Positions 8,826-17,596 are shown, counted from the first letter of the stretch. The stretch: DNA of 64,000 nucleotides from Hyphomicrobiales bacterium (GCA_900465665.1 UBJO01000066.1:1-64000), one strand, 5' to 3'. The notes: generated by a model from the letters alone, not told the origin. Program-made: numbers and translations.

Positions 8826-9926
8826 CTACCAGACGAGCCCGCGCGCGGCCACGTCCTCGACGCGGGTGACGACGCCATCGCGATGGAAGACCATAGTGTC
8901 GAAGAGGTTCGAGACCACGCAGGTGTGGTTCGGGATGATCAGGAGCTTGTCGCCGATCTGCGGCCGCGCGCCCTCGCATTTCGAGAGGTCGATCACGCCG
9001 TGCTCTTCCGAGAGACCGGTGATCGAAGCCTGCGGATAGCCGACTACCTGGCCATAATCCGTGAAGCCGAGCAGGTCGGAGGTCAGCGCCTTGGAGCCCG
9101 CATCGATGACGGCGCGGTCCCCCGTCGGGCGGGAAACGACCGTGACGAGAATATGCATGGCGCAGTCGTCCACTGTGCAATGTCCGGCGCGGACCATGGA
9201 GCGGTCATTATAGATATAGGTGCCGGCCCGGTGTTCGGTGGCGGCGGGCACCAGGTGGGCATCGAACAGGCTCGGCGAGCCGCCATTGCTGACGATAGGG
9301 CAGGCGATGCCTTCGGCGTCGAGCAAGGTCAGTGTCTGCGCGAGAAACGCCTGAACCTCGGTGGCTGCGCCCGGCTTCGGATAATTCAGCAGCCCGCCAA
9401 AGCTCAGGCCTGCGGCAGCGTCGATGTGCTTAGCAAGCGTCACGGCTTGTGCGGGCTTCTGCACGCCGCAGCGTCCGGCGCCGGTATCGCACTCAACCAG
9501 CACCACAAGCGGCTTGCGCGCAGCGAAATAGCTAGACAGGCCGTCGACGGTGTAGGCGCTGTCCGCGACCACCTTCAGCCCGGATATCCGCTCGTTCAGC
9601 GCCGCCAGGCGTTCGAGCTTCGCGGTGCCGATGATGCTGAAGGTGATGAGGATGTCCTCGAAGCCCGCGTCGGCGAAAACTTCGGCCTCGGTGACCTTCT
9701 GACAATTGATGCCCTTAGCGCCCGCCGCCACTTGCTGGGCGGCCAGTGCCGGGATCTTGTGCGTCTTGATGTGCGGGCGGAAGTCGATGCCGTGCGCGTC
9801 CATATAAGCCTGCGTGCGGGCGATATTGGCCGCCATCCGATCTTCGTCGATGATCGGCCGAGGTGTCGAAAGTTCCGCGACCTTGTCGCCGGGCTTGGCG
9901 ACGACGGCAAATGGGCTGTTATGCAT
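8826..9926 (-). CDS. D-threonine aldolase / D-serine dehydratase-like PLP enzyme
   Basis: 366-residue fold-type III PLP enzyme (alanine-racemase-like N-terminal barrel plus the D-serine dehydratase-like C-terminal domain). The PLP lysine lies in RPHIKTHK (about residue 57), and the metal-binding His-x-Cys pair is in IPNHTCVVSNLF near the C-terminus. Relatives cleave D-threonine or other D-3-hydroxyamino acids, or dehydrate D-serine, with a divalent metal. It is downstream of an M81 gene with a 16-base gap and so is probably in one operon with it and the SnoaL-like gene. Dehydratase members make 2-aminoacrylate, a RidA substrate, which fits the divergent ridA. Confidence 0.85.
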   Translation of the reverse strand: MHNSPFAVVAKPGDKVAELSTPRPIIDEDRMAANIARTQAYMDAHGIDFRPHIKTHKIPALAAQQVAAGAKGINCQKVTEAEVFADAGFEDILITFSIIGTAKLERLAALNERISGLKVVADSAYTVDGLSSYFAARKPLVVLVECDTGAGRCGVQKPAQAVTLAKHIDAAAGLSFGGLLNYPKPGAATEVQAFLAQTLTLLDAEGIACPIVSNGGSPSLFDAHLVPAATEHRAGTYIYNDRSMVRAGHCTVDDCAMHILVTVVSRPTGDRAVIDAGSKALTSDLLGFTDYGQVVGYPQASITGLSEEHGVIDLSKCEGARPQIGDKLLIIPNHTCVVSNLFDTMVFHRDGVVTRVEDVAARGLVW

Positions 9927-9942
9927 CTCAGGCTACTCCATG

Positions 9943-11403
9943 TTAGGCGCCGTGGGGATCGGCGATCATGGGCCAGATTTCCTTGCGCGCCCGCCGATAC
10001 GGCGTCTTCGCCGGATTGTTAGGATAAGGCGTGCCGGCCGCGCAATAGATGATTTCGGACGCGATCTTCGAGAACGAGGCGTAGAAGTGGTTCGTCGACT
10101 TGATGACGAGGATTTTCTTCTGCGTCGGATCGATGCCCATCACCGAGAACAGGCTCGGATCGAAGCTCTGCGCGCGCGTCGAGTTCAAGATGATGTCGAT
10201 GCCATCGAGCACGATGTGCGCCGCATCGCCGAAGGGCGCGAAGCTTTCGCCGAAGCGCATCTCGGCATTCGGCACGATCTTGATGACCTTGACCAGACCG
10301 TCGATCGGGTTGCCCGTGCCGGGCGCCGACTTGGCACCGAAGCGCAAGGGAATCTCGGCGCCTTCGCCGGCCGCCATGCAGATCTGCACCGCCATCGGGT
10401 CCCAGATCGTGCCGATCGCCGCATCGGTGACGCCGCGCGCTAGGAGTTCGCCTAGAACCACCGTCGCGTCGCCGGCTGTTCCGCCGCCGGGATTGTCCCA
10501 CATATCGGCGATCACGACGGGCCATGCGGTCGCCGCCAGTGCCTGCGACACAGCCTCCTTCTCGTCGATCTGCGGCATCATGAAGGTGCCGCGCTTGGCA
10601 AAGAGCTCCATGCCGAGTTCCTGCGCCAGCGTATTACCCTTGTCCTTGCGGTCGTTGGTGACGACGAGAAGCTTTGTGCCCATCTCCGGCACGTCGCCGG
10701 CCATGAAGCCGTGGACCACGGAGATGGAGAGAACATCCGGATCGTCCTTCTCGATCTGCATGATCTTGTCGACGAAGGAGCGCATGGGATCGCGGGAAGT
10801 CGGAAACACGTCGATCATCCGGCAGTCGAAGACGGACATGACAGGCTTTACGCGGCCCTCCAGCGTGTCGACGGCGATGCGCCACAGGTCCTCGGCCCGA
10901 TCGACGAAATCCGTGTGCGGAAACTCCTTGAAATAGACGAAGACATTGGCGGCGGCGAAACGCTTGGCGGTCAGATGGCTGTGCGGATCGAGCTCGGCGA
11001 AGACAGGAATATCAGGGCCGACGATCTCGCGAATGCGCGTCAGCGTGTCACCTTCCGTATCCTCATAGCCGGCGGCGACCATGGCGCCATGCAGGCCAAG
11101 CACTACGGCATCGACCGGCATTGCAGCGCGGAGCTGTCCGAGGATTTCGTCACGCAGGCCTTCAAAGGTCGCGCGGTTGACGAGGCCGGCCGGATCCGCC
11201 CAGGTCGCGGTGCCCTCGATCAGCGTCCAGCCCTTCTCTTTGCAAACGCGCCGACCGACGGTGATCGGCGCGGAGCAGAGCGTCGGCGTTTCGGGATGTT
11301 CGCCCGGCGGCGCATAGAGCGACGCCTCGAAAGCGCGCCGATCGACGCAGATGGGGGAGAAGGTATTGGTCTCGGTTGCGAGAGCCGCCGTGAAAATCCG
11401 CAA
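9943..11403 (-). CDS. M81 family (MlrC/microcystinase C-like) metallopeptidase
   Basis: 486-residue protein of family M81. With the start used here the putative zinc ligands are Asp139 and His141 in LDPHSH and His163 in EFPHTD; the spacing D-x-H then 22 residues to H equals that of Sphingomonas MlrC. The C-terminal MlrC_C domain contains DMWDNPGGGTAGD. Family homology begins at LRIFTAALATETNTFSP, so TTG 11403 is taken as start; a TTG at 11427 that overlaps the upstream stop codon (TTGA) is the alternative and would suggest translational coupling. The physiological substrate of M81 proteins outside microcystin degraders is largely unknown. Confidence 0.85.
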   Translation of the reverse strand: MRIFTAALATETNTFSPICVDRRAFEASLYAPPGEHPETPTLCSAPITVGRRVCKEKGWTLIEGTATWADPAGLVNRATFEGLRDEILGQLRAAMPVDAVVLGLHGAMVAAGYEDTEGDTLTRIREIVGPDIPVFAELDPHSHLTAKRFAAANVFVYFKEFPHTDFVDRAEDLWRIAVDTLEGRVKPVMSVFDCRMIDVFPTSRDPMRSFVDKIMQIEKDDPDVLSISVVHGFMAGDVPEMGTKLLVVTNDRKDKGNTLAQELGMELFAKRGTFMMPQIDEKEAVSQALAATAWPVVIADMWDNPGGGTAGDATVVLGELLARGVTDAAIGTIWDPMAVQICMAAGEGAEIPLRFGAKSAPGTGNPIDGLVKVIKIVPNAEMRFGESFAPFGDAAHIVLDGIDIILNSTRAQSFDPSLFSVMGIDPTQKKILVIKSTNHFYASFSKIASEIIYCAAGTPYPNNPAKTPYRRARKEIWPMIADPHGA

Positions 11404-11423
11404 TGTCTCGGCCTTTGTGTTGA

Positions 11424-11909
11424 TCAACCCATCGGGTTCGGAAGATAGCCGGTGAAACCGGAGATCTTCCAACGCCCCTCGTGCAGGCGGCAATAATAAA
11501 GGGTCTGCCACTGCATGATATCGCGGCTGCCGTCGGCCTTGGCGATGCCGCCGTCGAACTTCTTGCGCACCAGCGCCATGTCGCCCTCGATCTCGATATC
11601 CTCAAGCGTGGTCGTGGTGAAAATGGCGGTGCGGGTGTCTTCGGCAAAGGACTGCGTCGCGAAATCCTTGGCCTGGCGAACCCATTCATCGCGATAGGCG
11701 GCGAGCGTCGGGAAGGCGAGGCGCCACTTGTCGGGGCTCACTTGCCTGCGGCCGTCGATACCGATGAAGCCGTCCTCGACGAAATCGTGCTCAACCATCG
11801 ACCAATCTGCGGCCAGGAAGGCGTCGATATCGCGGTGAACGAGCATCTCCCAGATCGAGTGCCGGGCAATGTCGGAGGAGGGGAAGGGGTTCTTGAAAGG
11901 ATCGCGCAT
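11424..11909 (-). CDS. SnoaL-like / NTF2-fold protein
   Basis: 161-residue protein with the small alpha+beta cone layout of SnoaL/NTF2-like proteins: an N-terminal helical half (SSDIARHSIWEMLVHRDIDAF, AADWSMVEHDF) and C-terminal strands ending in GRWKISGFTGYLP. Start ATG 11909 has GGGA a few bases upstream; a frame back to 11936 is open but overlaps the candidate operator. It is the first gene of the leftward operon with the M81 and D-threonine-aldolase-like genes. NTF2-fold enzymes include isomerases and dehydratases, but the catalytic role here is not evident. Confidence 0.75.
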   Translation of the reverse strand: MRDPFKNPFPSSDIARHSIWEMLVHRDIDAFLAADWSMVEHDFVEDGFIGIDGRRQVSPDKWRLAFPTLAAYRDEWVRQAKDFATQSFAEDTRTAIFTTTTLEDIEIEGDMALVRKKFDGGIAKADGSRDIMQWQTLYYCRLHEGRWKISGFTGYLPNPMG

Positions 11910-11921
11910 GGTGTTCCCGAT

Positions 11922-11935
11922 TGAAATTCTTTTCA
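11922..11935. promoter_or_regulatory. Candidate operator TGAAA-N4-TTTCA in the SnoaL/RidA divergent promoter
   Basis: TGAAATTCTTTTCA lies just upstream of the SnoaL-like gene, in the 110-base region between the divergent operons. It resembles the palindrome at 2866-2880. The location next to the ridA-rpiR transcript makes autoregulation by the RpiR protein a reasonable but untested guess. Confidence 0.35.
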
Positions 11936-12019
11936 TGAATGACGTTTTTCTCTGGTCAAATTCCGCTTAATATGGTCACTTGTCAACTTATCACGAAAAT
12001 AATTTGCAAGGATCGGTCA

Positions 12020-12409
12020 ATGTCCATCAAGCGTTATGGCACCGTTCAGACCGGCGCAGGCGGAAAGCCGCTGCCGTTCGCCCGTGCGGTCGAAGCCGAC
12101 GGCTGGCTCTATGTATCGGGTCAGGTTGCCATGGAAAATGGCGAGATCATCGACGGCAATATCGTCGCGCAGACGCACAAGACGATCCAGAACGTGATCG
12201 CGATCCTTGAAGAGGCCGGCTATGGCCTCGAGCATGTCGTGCGTTGCGGCGTGTGGCTCGACGATCCCCGCGATTTCTGGACCTTCAACGGCATCTATCA
12301 GCAGTATTTCGGCGAGCACCCGCCGGCACGCGCCTGTGTGCAATCGTCGATGATGGTCGATTGCAAGGTCGAAATCGATTGCGTCGCGTATAAAGCGAAA
12401 GACAAATAG
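12020..12409 (+). CDS. RidA family (YjgF/YER057c/UK114) protein
   Basis: 129-residue RidA-family protein. RidA enzymes hydrolyse reactive enamine/imine intermediates, such as 2-aminoacrylate, to ketoacids and ammonia. Visible family features are the N-terminal TGAGGKPLPFARAV, the central LYVSGQVAM, and the C-terminal HPPARACVQSSM with the substrate-binding Arg. The start ATG at 12020 has AAGGATCGG upstream; an open frame from 11939 is not homologous. It is first in the rightward operon and divergent from the SnoaL-M81-PLP operon, where the PLP enzyme could generate an imine substrate. Confidence 0.88.
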   Translation: MSIKRYGTVQTGAGGKPLPFARAVEADGWLYVSGQVAMENGEIIDGNIVAQTHKTIQNVIAILEEAGYGLEHVVRCGVWLDDPRDFWTFNGIYQQYFGEHPPARACVQSSMMVDCKVEIDCVAYKAKDK

Positions 12410-12434
12410 CGCGATAGACCAAGGGGAGCCGGGC

Positions 12435-13295
12435 GTGGATATTTTCTCGACATTGCAGGAAGAGAAGGCCCGGCTTTCGCCGTCGGAAACCCGTATCGCG
12501 GATATTCTGCTCAACGACTTCGAATTCGCCGTCAATGCCTCGATCATCGAGCTGGCGGAGAAGGCGGATGTCTCGCCGCCGACGGTCACCCGCTTCTGTC
12601 GCCGCGTCGGCTGCGAGAGCTTTTCCGATTTCAAGGTTCAGCTCGCGCGCACGGCCTACGTCGGGATGCGCTATCTCAGGCCCGAGCCGAAGAGCCGCGA
12701 TCCCGGTGACGTCGCCCAGGACATCATCACCAAGGCGCAGAACGCGCTGTTTCTGCTGCATCGCTCACTTGACCTTGCTGCCATCGAGCAGGCCGCCGAG
12801 AAGATCGCCAAGGCGGAGATGATCTATGCCTTCGGCTCCGGCGGCAATTCCTCGATGATTGCCAGCGAGCTGCAGAACCGCCTCTTCCGCTTCGGCCTGC
12901 ATGTCACCGCGAGCTCCGATCATGGAATGCAGCTCATGCTGGCGGCTGCGGCGAAGTCGACGCATGTCATCGTCGGCTCGTCGTTTTCGGGCCGCAACAC
13001 CGAACTCGTCCGTTCCTTCGCGCTCGCCCGCGAGACCGGGGTCACGACCATCGCGCTGACGCAGGCCGACAGCCTCGTCGCCAAGGCCGCCGACATCGTC
13101 ATCCCGATCGATCTTGCCGAGGGCAACAACATCTTCCGGCCGACCTCGACGCGCATCGCCTATCTGGCGGCCGTCGATATCCTGGCCAGCCTCGTCGCCT
13201 ATAACATCCCGCAGGCGGCGGTCACCCTTCGACGCATCAAACAACAACTCGTTGCCCACCGTGACGGCGATGACCGTCAGCTGCTCGGGGACTGA
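12435..13295 (+). CDS. MurR/RpiR-family transcriptional regulator
   Basis: 286-residue regulator with an N-terminal RpiR helix-turn-helix (IIELAEKADVSPPTVTRFCR) and a C-terminal SIS domain (about residues 125-260, IYAFGSGGNSS and IVGSSFSGRN) that binds a phosphosugar in most relatives. Start is GTG 12435 with GGGGAG upstream. Its place between ridA and catabolic genes suggests it controls this cluster in response to a sugar-phosphate or amino-sugar-phosphate. Candidate operators are the TGAAA-N4/5-TTTCA palindromes at 11922 and 2866. Confidence 0.9.
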   Translation: MDIFSTLQEEKARLSPSETRIADILLNDFEFAVNASIIELAEKADVSPPTVTRFCRRVGCESFSDFKVQLARTAYVGMRYLRPEPKSRDPGDVAQDIITKAQNALFLLHRSLDLAAIEQAAEKIAKAEMIYAFGSGGNSSMIASELQNRLFRFGLHVTASSDHGMQLMLAAAAKSTHVIVGSSFSGRNTELVRSFALARETGVTTIALTQADSLVAKAADIVIPIDLAEGNNIFRPTSTRIAYLAAVDILASLVAYNIPQAAVTLRRIKQQLVAHRDGDDRQLLGD

Positions 13296-13322
13296 GGATT
13301 TCATGTCAGGAAAGGACTGAGA

Positions 13323-14099
13323 ATGACAAAATCGGTAGCGATCGTGACCGGCGCTGCGGGCGATATCGGCCGTGCCATCGCCAGCCGGCTCGCGGATGAC
13401 CACGACGTCGTCCTGCTAGTCGATATCGACGGCGCTGCCGCCGAAAAGGCCGCGCGTACGCTGGGTTCGGCTGAGCGCTTCGTCGCCGTGAGCTGCGATG
13501 TGACGAGCGAGCACAGCGTTGCTGAAATGGCCAAGACCGCTGCCTCGCTCGGCGCGCTGAAGACGCTGGTCAACAATGCCGGTGCCGCGCGCGCCGTCAG
13601 CCTGCAGTCGACGAAGCCCGAGGATTGGCGTGCCGACAATGCGCTCAACCTCGAAGCGCCGTTCCTCTGCTTCAGCGCCGTTGCGGATCTCCTGAAGGCA
13701 ACGCAGGGCTCGGTGGTCAATATCGCATCCGTCAACGGCATGCACGTCTTCGGTCATCCGGCCTATAGCGCCGCCAAGGCCGGCCTCCTGCATTTCACCA
13801 AGCTGGTCGCCGTCGAATACGGCAAGTTCGGCATCCGCTCGAACGCGATTGCGCCTGGCACGGTGCGCACGCAGGCCTGGGAAGCCCGCGCTGCCGCCAA
13901 TCCCAATGTCTTCGAGGAGGCCCACCGCTGGTATCCGCTGCAGCGCGTCGTCGATCCGAAAGACGTCGCCAACGCGGTCGGCTTCCTGGCGAGTGCGCAG
14001 GCCAATGGTATTACCGGCGTCTGCCTGCCCGTCGATTGCGGCCTCACCGCAGGCCAAGCGGAACTTGCCCGCACGTTCTCCCAATCCGCTGACTACTGA
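13323..14099 (+). CDS. Short-chain dehydrogenase/reductase
   Basis: 258-residue classical SDR. The cofactor motif is TGAAGDIG near the N-terminus, the NNAG motif is at about residue 89, the catalytic Ser is in IASVNG and Tyr/Lys are in YSAAK. The Asp at the end of strand 2 (VDIDG) favours NAD(H). It follows the RpiR gene by 27 bases and precedes the GH20 gene, so it is likely part of the same catabolic operon, oxidising a sugar or hydroxy acid intermediate. Confidence 0.9.
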   Translation: MTKSVAIVTGAAGDIGRAIASRLADDHDVVLLVDIDGAAAEKAARTLGSAERFVAVSCDVTSEHSVAEMAKTAASLGALKTLVNNAGAARAVSLQSTKPEDWRADNALNLEAPFLCFSAVADLLKATQGSVVNIASVNGMHVFGHPAYSAAKAGLLHFTKLVAVEYGKFGIRSNAIAPGTVRTQAWEARAAANPNVFEEAHRWYPLQRVVDPKDVANAVGFLASAQANGITGVCLPVDCGLTAGQAELARTFSQSADY

Positions 14100-14128
14100 T
14101 CAAAAAAAGAATACTGAGAGGAACAGTT

Positions 14129-16048
14129 ATGGACACGACCCCTTATCGTCTGGAGAGCTCCTGGCAGCCGGACGGCGGTCCGAATGGTCGCTTCACCTTC
14201 ACCCTTTTCAACCTGTCGGATGCGCCGCTTGCGGATTTCAAGGTCGTCTATACGTCGCTGACCCGGGTGATTGACAAGAAGGCTTGCGAGAACGCGATCT
14301 TCCTGCGCCGCAACGCCAATTTTCACGAGTTTGCGCCACCTACAGGCCTTTCCATCGCGCCGGGTGAAGGCTGGACCTTCACGGTCAGCGGCCTGCACCG
14401 CCCCGCCAAGCACTGCACCGATGGCGCCAAGTCGGCCTATGTGACGCTTGCCGATGGCAGCCACGTTGCGGTCGCCGTGTCCGATCTCCTGCTCGAGGGC
14501 CGCGTCAGCGAGCCGCCGCCGGTGCTGTTGCTTGAGGGCAAGCTCGACCTGCCTTTCGCGCTGCAGCCATGGCCGGCCGAAATCGACGCCAAGCCCGGCG
14601 ATGGCTTTCCTGTCGTGCTCTATCCTGCTGCCGGTGCTTCGCCGGATGATCTGCGCGCCATGTCCACTGTCACCTCGCTGGTGCGCCGCCTCTTCGAAAG
14701 CGCGCATGCGCCATTCAATCTGCAGCCGTCGCCGCAGGGCCGCGCGCTGCGTTTCATCGCCGATGCCGCGATTTCGGCCGAAGGCTACAAGCTCATCTTC
14801 TCGGCCGATGAAATCACGCTTGCCTATGCGGACGCCGCCGGTCGCCAGTATGGCCTGACGTCGCTGGCGCAGATGCTTGAGGGCGCGCGCAGCCGCCCAG
14901 GCACCTTCCGCTTCCCGATCTCGGGCACGATCTCCGACAAGCCGCGCTACAGCTGGCGCGGATGCCATCTCGACGTCTCGCGCCAGTTCTACCCGGGGGC
15001 TGATATCAAGCGGCTGGTCGACATTCTGGCCTGGCTCAAGCTCAATATTTTCCATTGGCACCTGACCGATGACGAAGCCTGGCGGCTGGAAATCAAGGCC
15101 TATCCGGAGCTCACGACGACAGGCGTGCTGCGCGGACCGGACGCACCGCTTCTGCCGCAGCTCGGCAATGGCGCGGAGCCGGTCGGAGGTTTCTATTCGC
15201 AGGACGATGTTCGCGAGATTGTCGCGCATGCGCTGGCTTTGAGCGTCGAGGTCGTTCCCGAGATCGACATCCCCGGCCACAGCACGGCGACGCTGGTGGC
15301 GCTGCCGGAGCTGACCGACGGCCAGGAAGCACCAGACAGCTATCACTCGGTCCAAGGCTATCCGAACAATGCGCTGAACCCGGCGATCCCGCTGACCTAC
15401 ACCTTCCTCGAGAACGTGCTCGACGAGATGGTCGAGCTCTTCCCGTCGAAATATCTGCACATCGGCGGCGACGAGGTGGCGAACGGCTCCTGGCTAGCGT
15501 CGCCGCTTGCCAAGAAGCTGATGGAGCAGGAAGGCATCGAGGGCACGTTCGCGCTGCAATCCTACTTCCTGAAGCGCGTCAAGGACATGCTGACGGCGCG
15601 CGGGCGCAAGCTTGCGGGCTGGAACGAGGTCGCCCATGGCGGCGGCGTCGCGGCCAAGGATACGTTGCTGATGGCCTGGGAAAACCCGCAGGTCGGCATC
15701 GAGCTCGCCAGGGAAGGCTATGAGGTGGTCATGACCCCCGGCCAGGCCTACTATCTCGACATGGTGCAGGCCGAGGCCTTCCAGGAGCCCGGCGCCAGCT
15801 GGGCGGGCACCGTGCCACCGGCCCACACCTATGGCTATGAAGCCGAAGGCGATTTCCCGGAAGAGCTGAAAGACAGGATGAAGGGCGTCCAGGCCTGCAT
15901 CTGGTCCGAGCACTTCCTGTCGTGCGGCTATTTCAACCGTCTCGTCTTCCCGCGCCTGCCGGCCATTGCCGAGGCTGCGTGGACACCGAAGGCGAAGAAG
16001 AACTGGGATCGCTTCTCGGCCATCGTGCCGCTGAGCCCGAAACTTTAA
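14129..16048 (+). CDS. GH20 beta-N-acetylhexosaminidase, predicted cytoplasmic
   Basis: 639-residue glycoside hydrolase of family 20, which removes terminal N-acetylglucosamine or N-acetylgalactosamine by substrate-assisted catalysis. The first ~125 residues resemble a chitobiase carbohydrate-binding domain (CHB_HEX type), followed by a GH20b-type domain and the catalytic barrel from about residue 275. The catalytic Asp-Glu pair is D448-E449 in HIGGDE. NIFHWHLTDDEAWRLEI is another family signature. No signal peptide is visible, so the enzyme should act inside the cell on imported oligosaccharides, consistent with the ABC transporter nearby. Confidence 0.93.
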   Translation: MDTTPYRLESSWQPDGGPNGRFTFTLFNLSDAPLADFKVVYTSLTRVIDKKACENAIFLRRNANFHEFAPPTGLSIAPGEGWTFTVSGLHRPAKHCTDGAKSAYVTLADGSHVAVAVSDLLLEGRVSEPPPVLLLEGKLDLPFALQPWPAEIDAKPGDGFPVVLYPAAGASPDDLRAMSTVTSLVRRLFESAHAPFNLQPSPQGRALRFIADAAISAEGYKLIFSADEITLAYADAAGRQYGLTSLAQMLEGARSRPGTFRFPISGTISDKPRYSWRGCHLDVSRQFYPGADIKRLVDILAWLKLNIFHWHLTDDEAWRLEIKAYPELTTTGVLRGPDAPLLPQLGNGAEPVGGFYSQDDVREIVAHALALSVEVVPEIDIPGHSTATLVALPELTDGQEAPDSYHSVQGYPNNALNPAIPLTYTFLENVLDEMVELFPSKYLHIGGDEVANGSWLASPLAKKLMEQEGIEGTFALQSYFLKRVKDMLTARGRKLAGWNEVAHGGGVAAKDTLLMAWENPQVGIELAREGYEVVMTPGQAYYLDMVQAEAFQEPGASWAGTVPPAHTYGYEAEGDFPEELKDRMKGVQACIWSEHFLSCGYFNRLVFPRLPAIAEAAWTPKAKKNWDRFSAIVPLSPKL

Positions 16049-16058
16049 GGAGCTGACG

Positions 16059-17495
16059 ATGCGGATCGCTGTTGGCGGAATTCATACGGAGTGCAGCACC
16101 TATTCGCCGGTGCTGATGGCCGTCGAGGACTTTCGCGTCCTCAAGGGCGCGGATCTTCTGGGGGCCGAGTATTTCAACTTTCTGAAGGCCGATGGCGTCG
16201 AGCATCTGCCGCTGTTGCATGCGCGCGCCGTGCCTGGAGGCCCGGTCTCCCGCGTTGCGTACGAAGCATTCAAGAGCGAGTTCCTCGCCCTTCTGAAGGC
16301 GGCCTTGCCGCTTGATGGGCTCTATCTCGCCATGCATGGCGCGATGAACGTCGAGGGCATGGACGACGCCGAGGGCGATTGGATTTCGGCTGCCCGCGCG
16401 GTTGTCGGGCCCGATGTCGTCGTTGCGGCGAGCTATGACCTGCATGGCAATGTCAGCCAGAAGATCATCGATCAGCTCGATATCTTCGCCGGCTATAGAA
16501 CCGCGCCGCATATCGATGTGCGTGAAACCATGGTGCGGGCGTGGTCGACGCTGGTCGATGCCCTGACGAGCGGCACCCGTCCGGGCGTTGCCTGGGCTCC
16601 GGTGCCGGTTCTCTGGCCCGGCGAGCGCACATCGACGGAAGATCAGCCGGCCAAGGCGCTCTATGAGGCGCTGCCGGTCTTCGATCGGCGTGCAGGCGTT
16701 CTCGATGCCAATCTGATGGTCGGTTACGTCTGGGCCGACGAACCGCGCGCGACCGCCTGCGCGGTCATCACCGCGACCAGCAAGGGCGCTGCTGCCAAGG
16801 CTGCGGAAGAGATCGCACTCTCTTATTGGAACGCACGCGAGGACTTCCGCTTCGGCCCCGTTACGGGGCCGTTGGCGGAGATGCTTGATATCGCCGGGAA
16901 GGCCGAGACCTCGCCCGTCATCCTCGCCGATTCCGCCGACAACCCCACGGGTGGCGGCGTCGGCGACCGCGCCGACGTGCTGAACGCGCTGATCGCTCGT
17001 GGCTTTGACGGCGCGCTGATTGCGGGGATTACCGATCGTCCCGCTGTCGAGGCCTGCTTTGCTGCCGGCAAGGGTGCCACGCTTGCGCTGACGATCGGCG
17101 GCAGCCTCGATGGATCGAGCACGCCTGCCAAGGTGCAGGCGGAGGTCGTGCTGCTGTCCGATACGGGTGTGCCCGCCGAGCGCCAGGCGGTTGTTCGCAT
17201 TGGCGGGATCACCGTCGTGCTCGCCGCGCGCCGCCGGCCGTATCACAACATCGCCGATTTCACCCTGCTCGGGCTTGATCCGAAGGCTGTCCGCCTCCTG
17301 GTCGTCAAATCCGGCTACCTCTCACCGGAACTCGCGCCGATCGCCAATCCGAACCTGATGGCGCTGACGCAGGGTGTGGTGAACCAGGATATCGAGGGGC
17401 TCACCAGCAACCGCCGCGCGCGGCCTGCATTCCCCTTCGATCGCGATTTCAGCTATATCCCGCAAGCGCGTTTCTCGGCGCGCTGGACCGACTGA
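16059..17495 (+). CDS. M81 family (MlrC-like) metallopeptidase, second copy
   Basis: 478-residue M81 protein starting MRIAVGGIHTECSTYSP. Predicted zinc ligands are Asp127 and His129 in YDLHG and His151 in TAPHID, with the same 22-residue spacing as the copy at 9943-11403. The C-terminal MlrC_C domain has DSADNPTGGGVGD. It follows the GH20 gene by 10 bases, with an AAGGAG ribosome-binding site overlapping the GH20 stop. The two M81 proteins are clearly diverged in sequence, so they are probably not recent duplicates and may act on different substrates. Confidence 0.88.
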   Translation: MRIAVGGIHTECSTYSPVLMAVEDFRVLKGADLLGAEYFNFLKADGVEHLPLLHARAVPGGPVSRVAYEAFKSEFLALLKAALPLDGLYLAMHGAMNVEGMDDAEGDWISAARAVVGPDVVVAASYDLHGNVSQKIIDQLDIFAGYRTAPHIDVRETMVRAWSTLVDALTSGTRPGVAWAPVPVLWPGERTSTEDQPAKALYEALPVFDRRAGVLDANLMVGYVWADEPRATACAVITATSKGAAAKAAEEIALSYWNAREDFRFGPVTGPLAEMLDIAGKAETSPVILADSADNPTGGGVGDRADVLNALIARGFDGALIAGITDRPAVEACFAAGKGATLALTIGGSLDGSSTPAKVQAEVVLLSDTGVPAERQAVVRIGGITVVLAARRRPYHNIADFTLLGLDPKAVRLLVVKSGYLSPELAPIANPNLMALTQGVVNQDIEGLTSNRRARPAFPFDRDFSYIPQARFSARWTD

Positions 17496-17511
17496 TAGGA
17501 AATAACTGACA

Positions 17512-17548
17512 GCCTGGCGGTTTCGGCACTATACCGAAGCTGCCAGGC
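17512..17548 (+). terminator. Long hairpin after the M81 gene
   Basis: Arms 17512-17526 and 17534-17548 form a 15-pair stem with two G-T wobbles and a 7-base loop, 16 bases after the M81 stop. There is no T-run, so it may be a Rho-assisted terminator or an mRNA-stabilising structure that ends the ridA-rpiR-SDR-GH20-M81 operon. Confidence 0.6.
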
Positions 17549-17596
17549 GGCGCTCGCCCAAGACGGGCGTCCGCCGCCACCGCCACGAATTCGAAC

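Noticed and set aside
14093-15460. 455-residue minus-strand frame opposite the GH20 gene
   Set aside because: Arg-rich low-complexity composition and complete overlap with a strongly supported GH20 gene.
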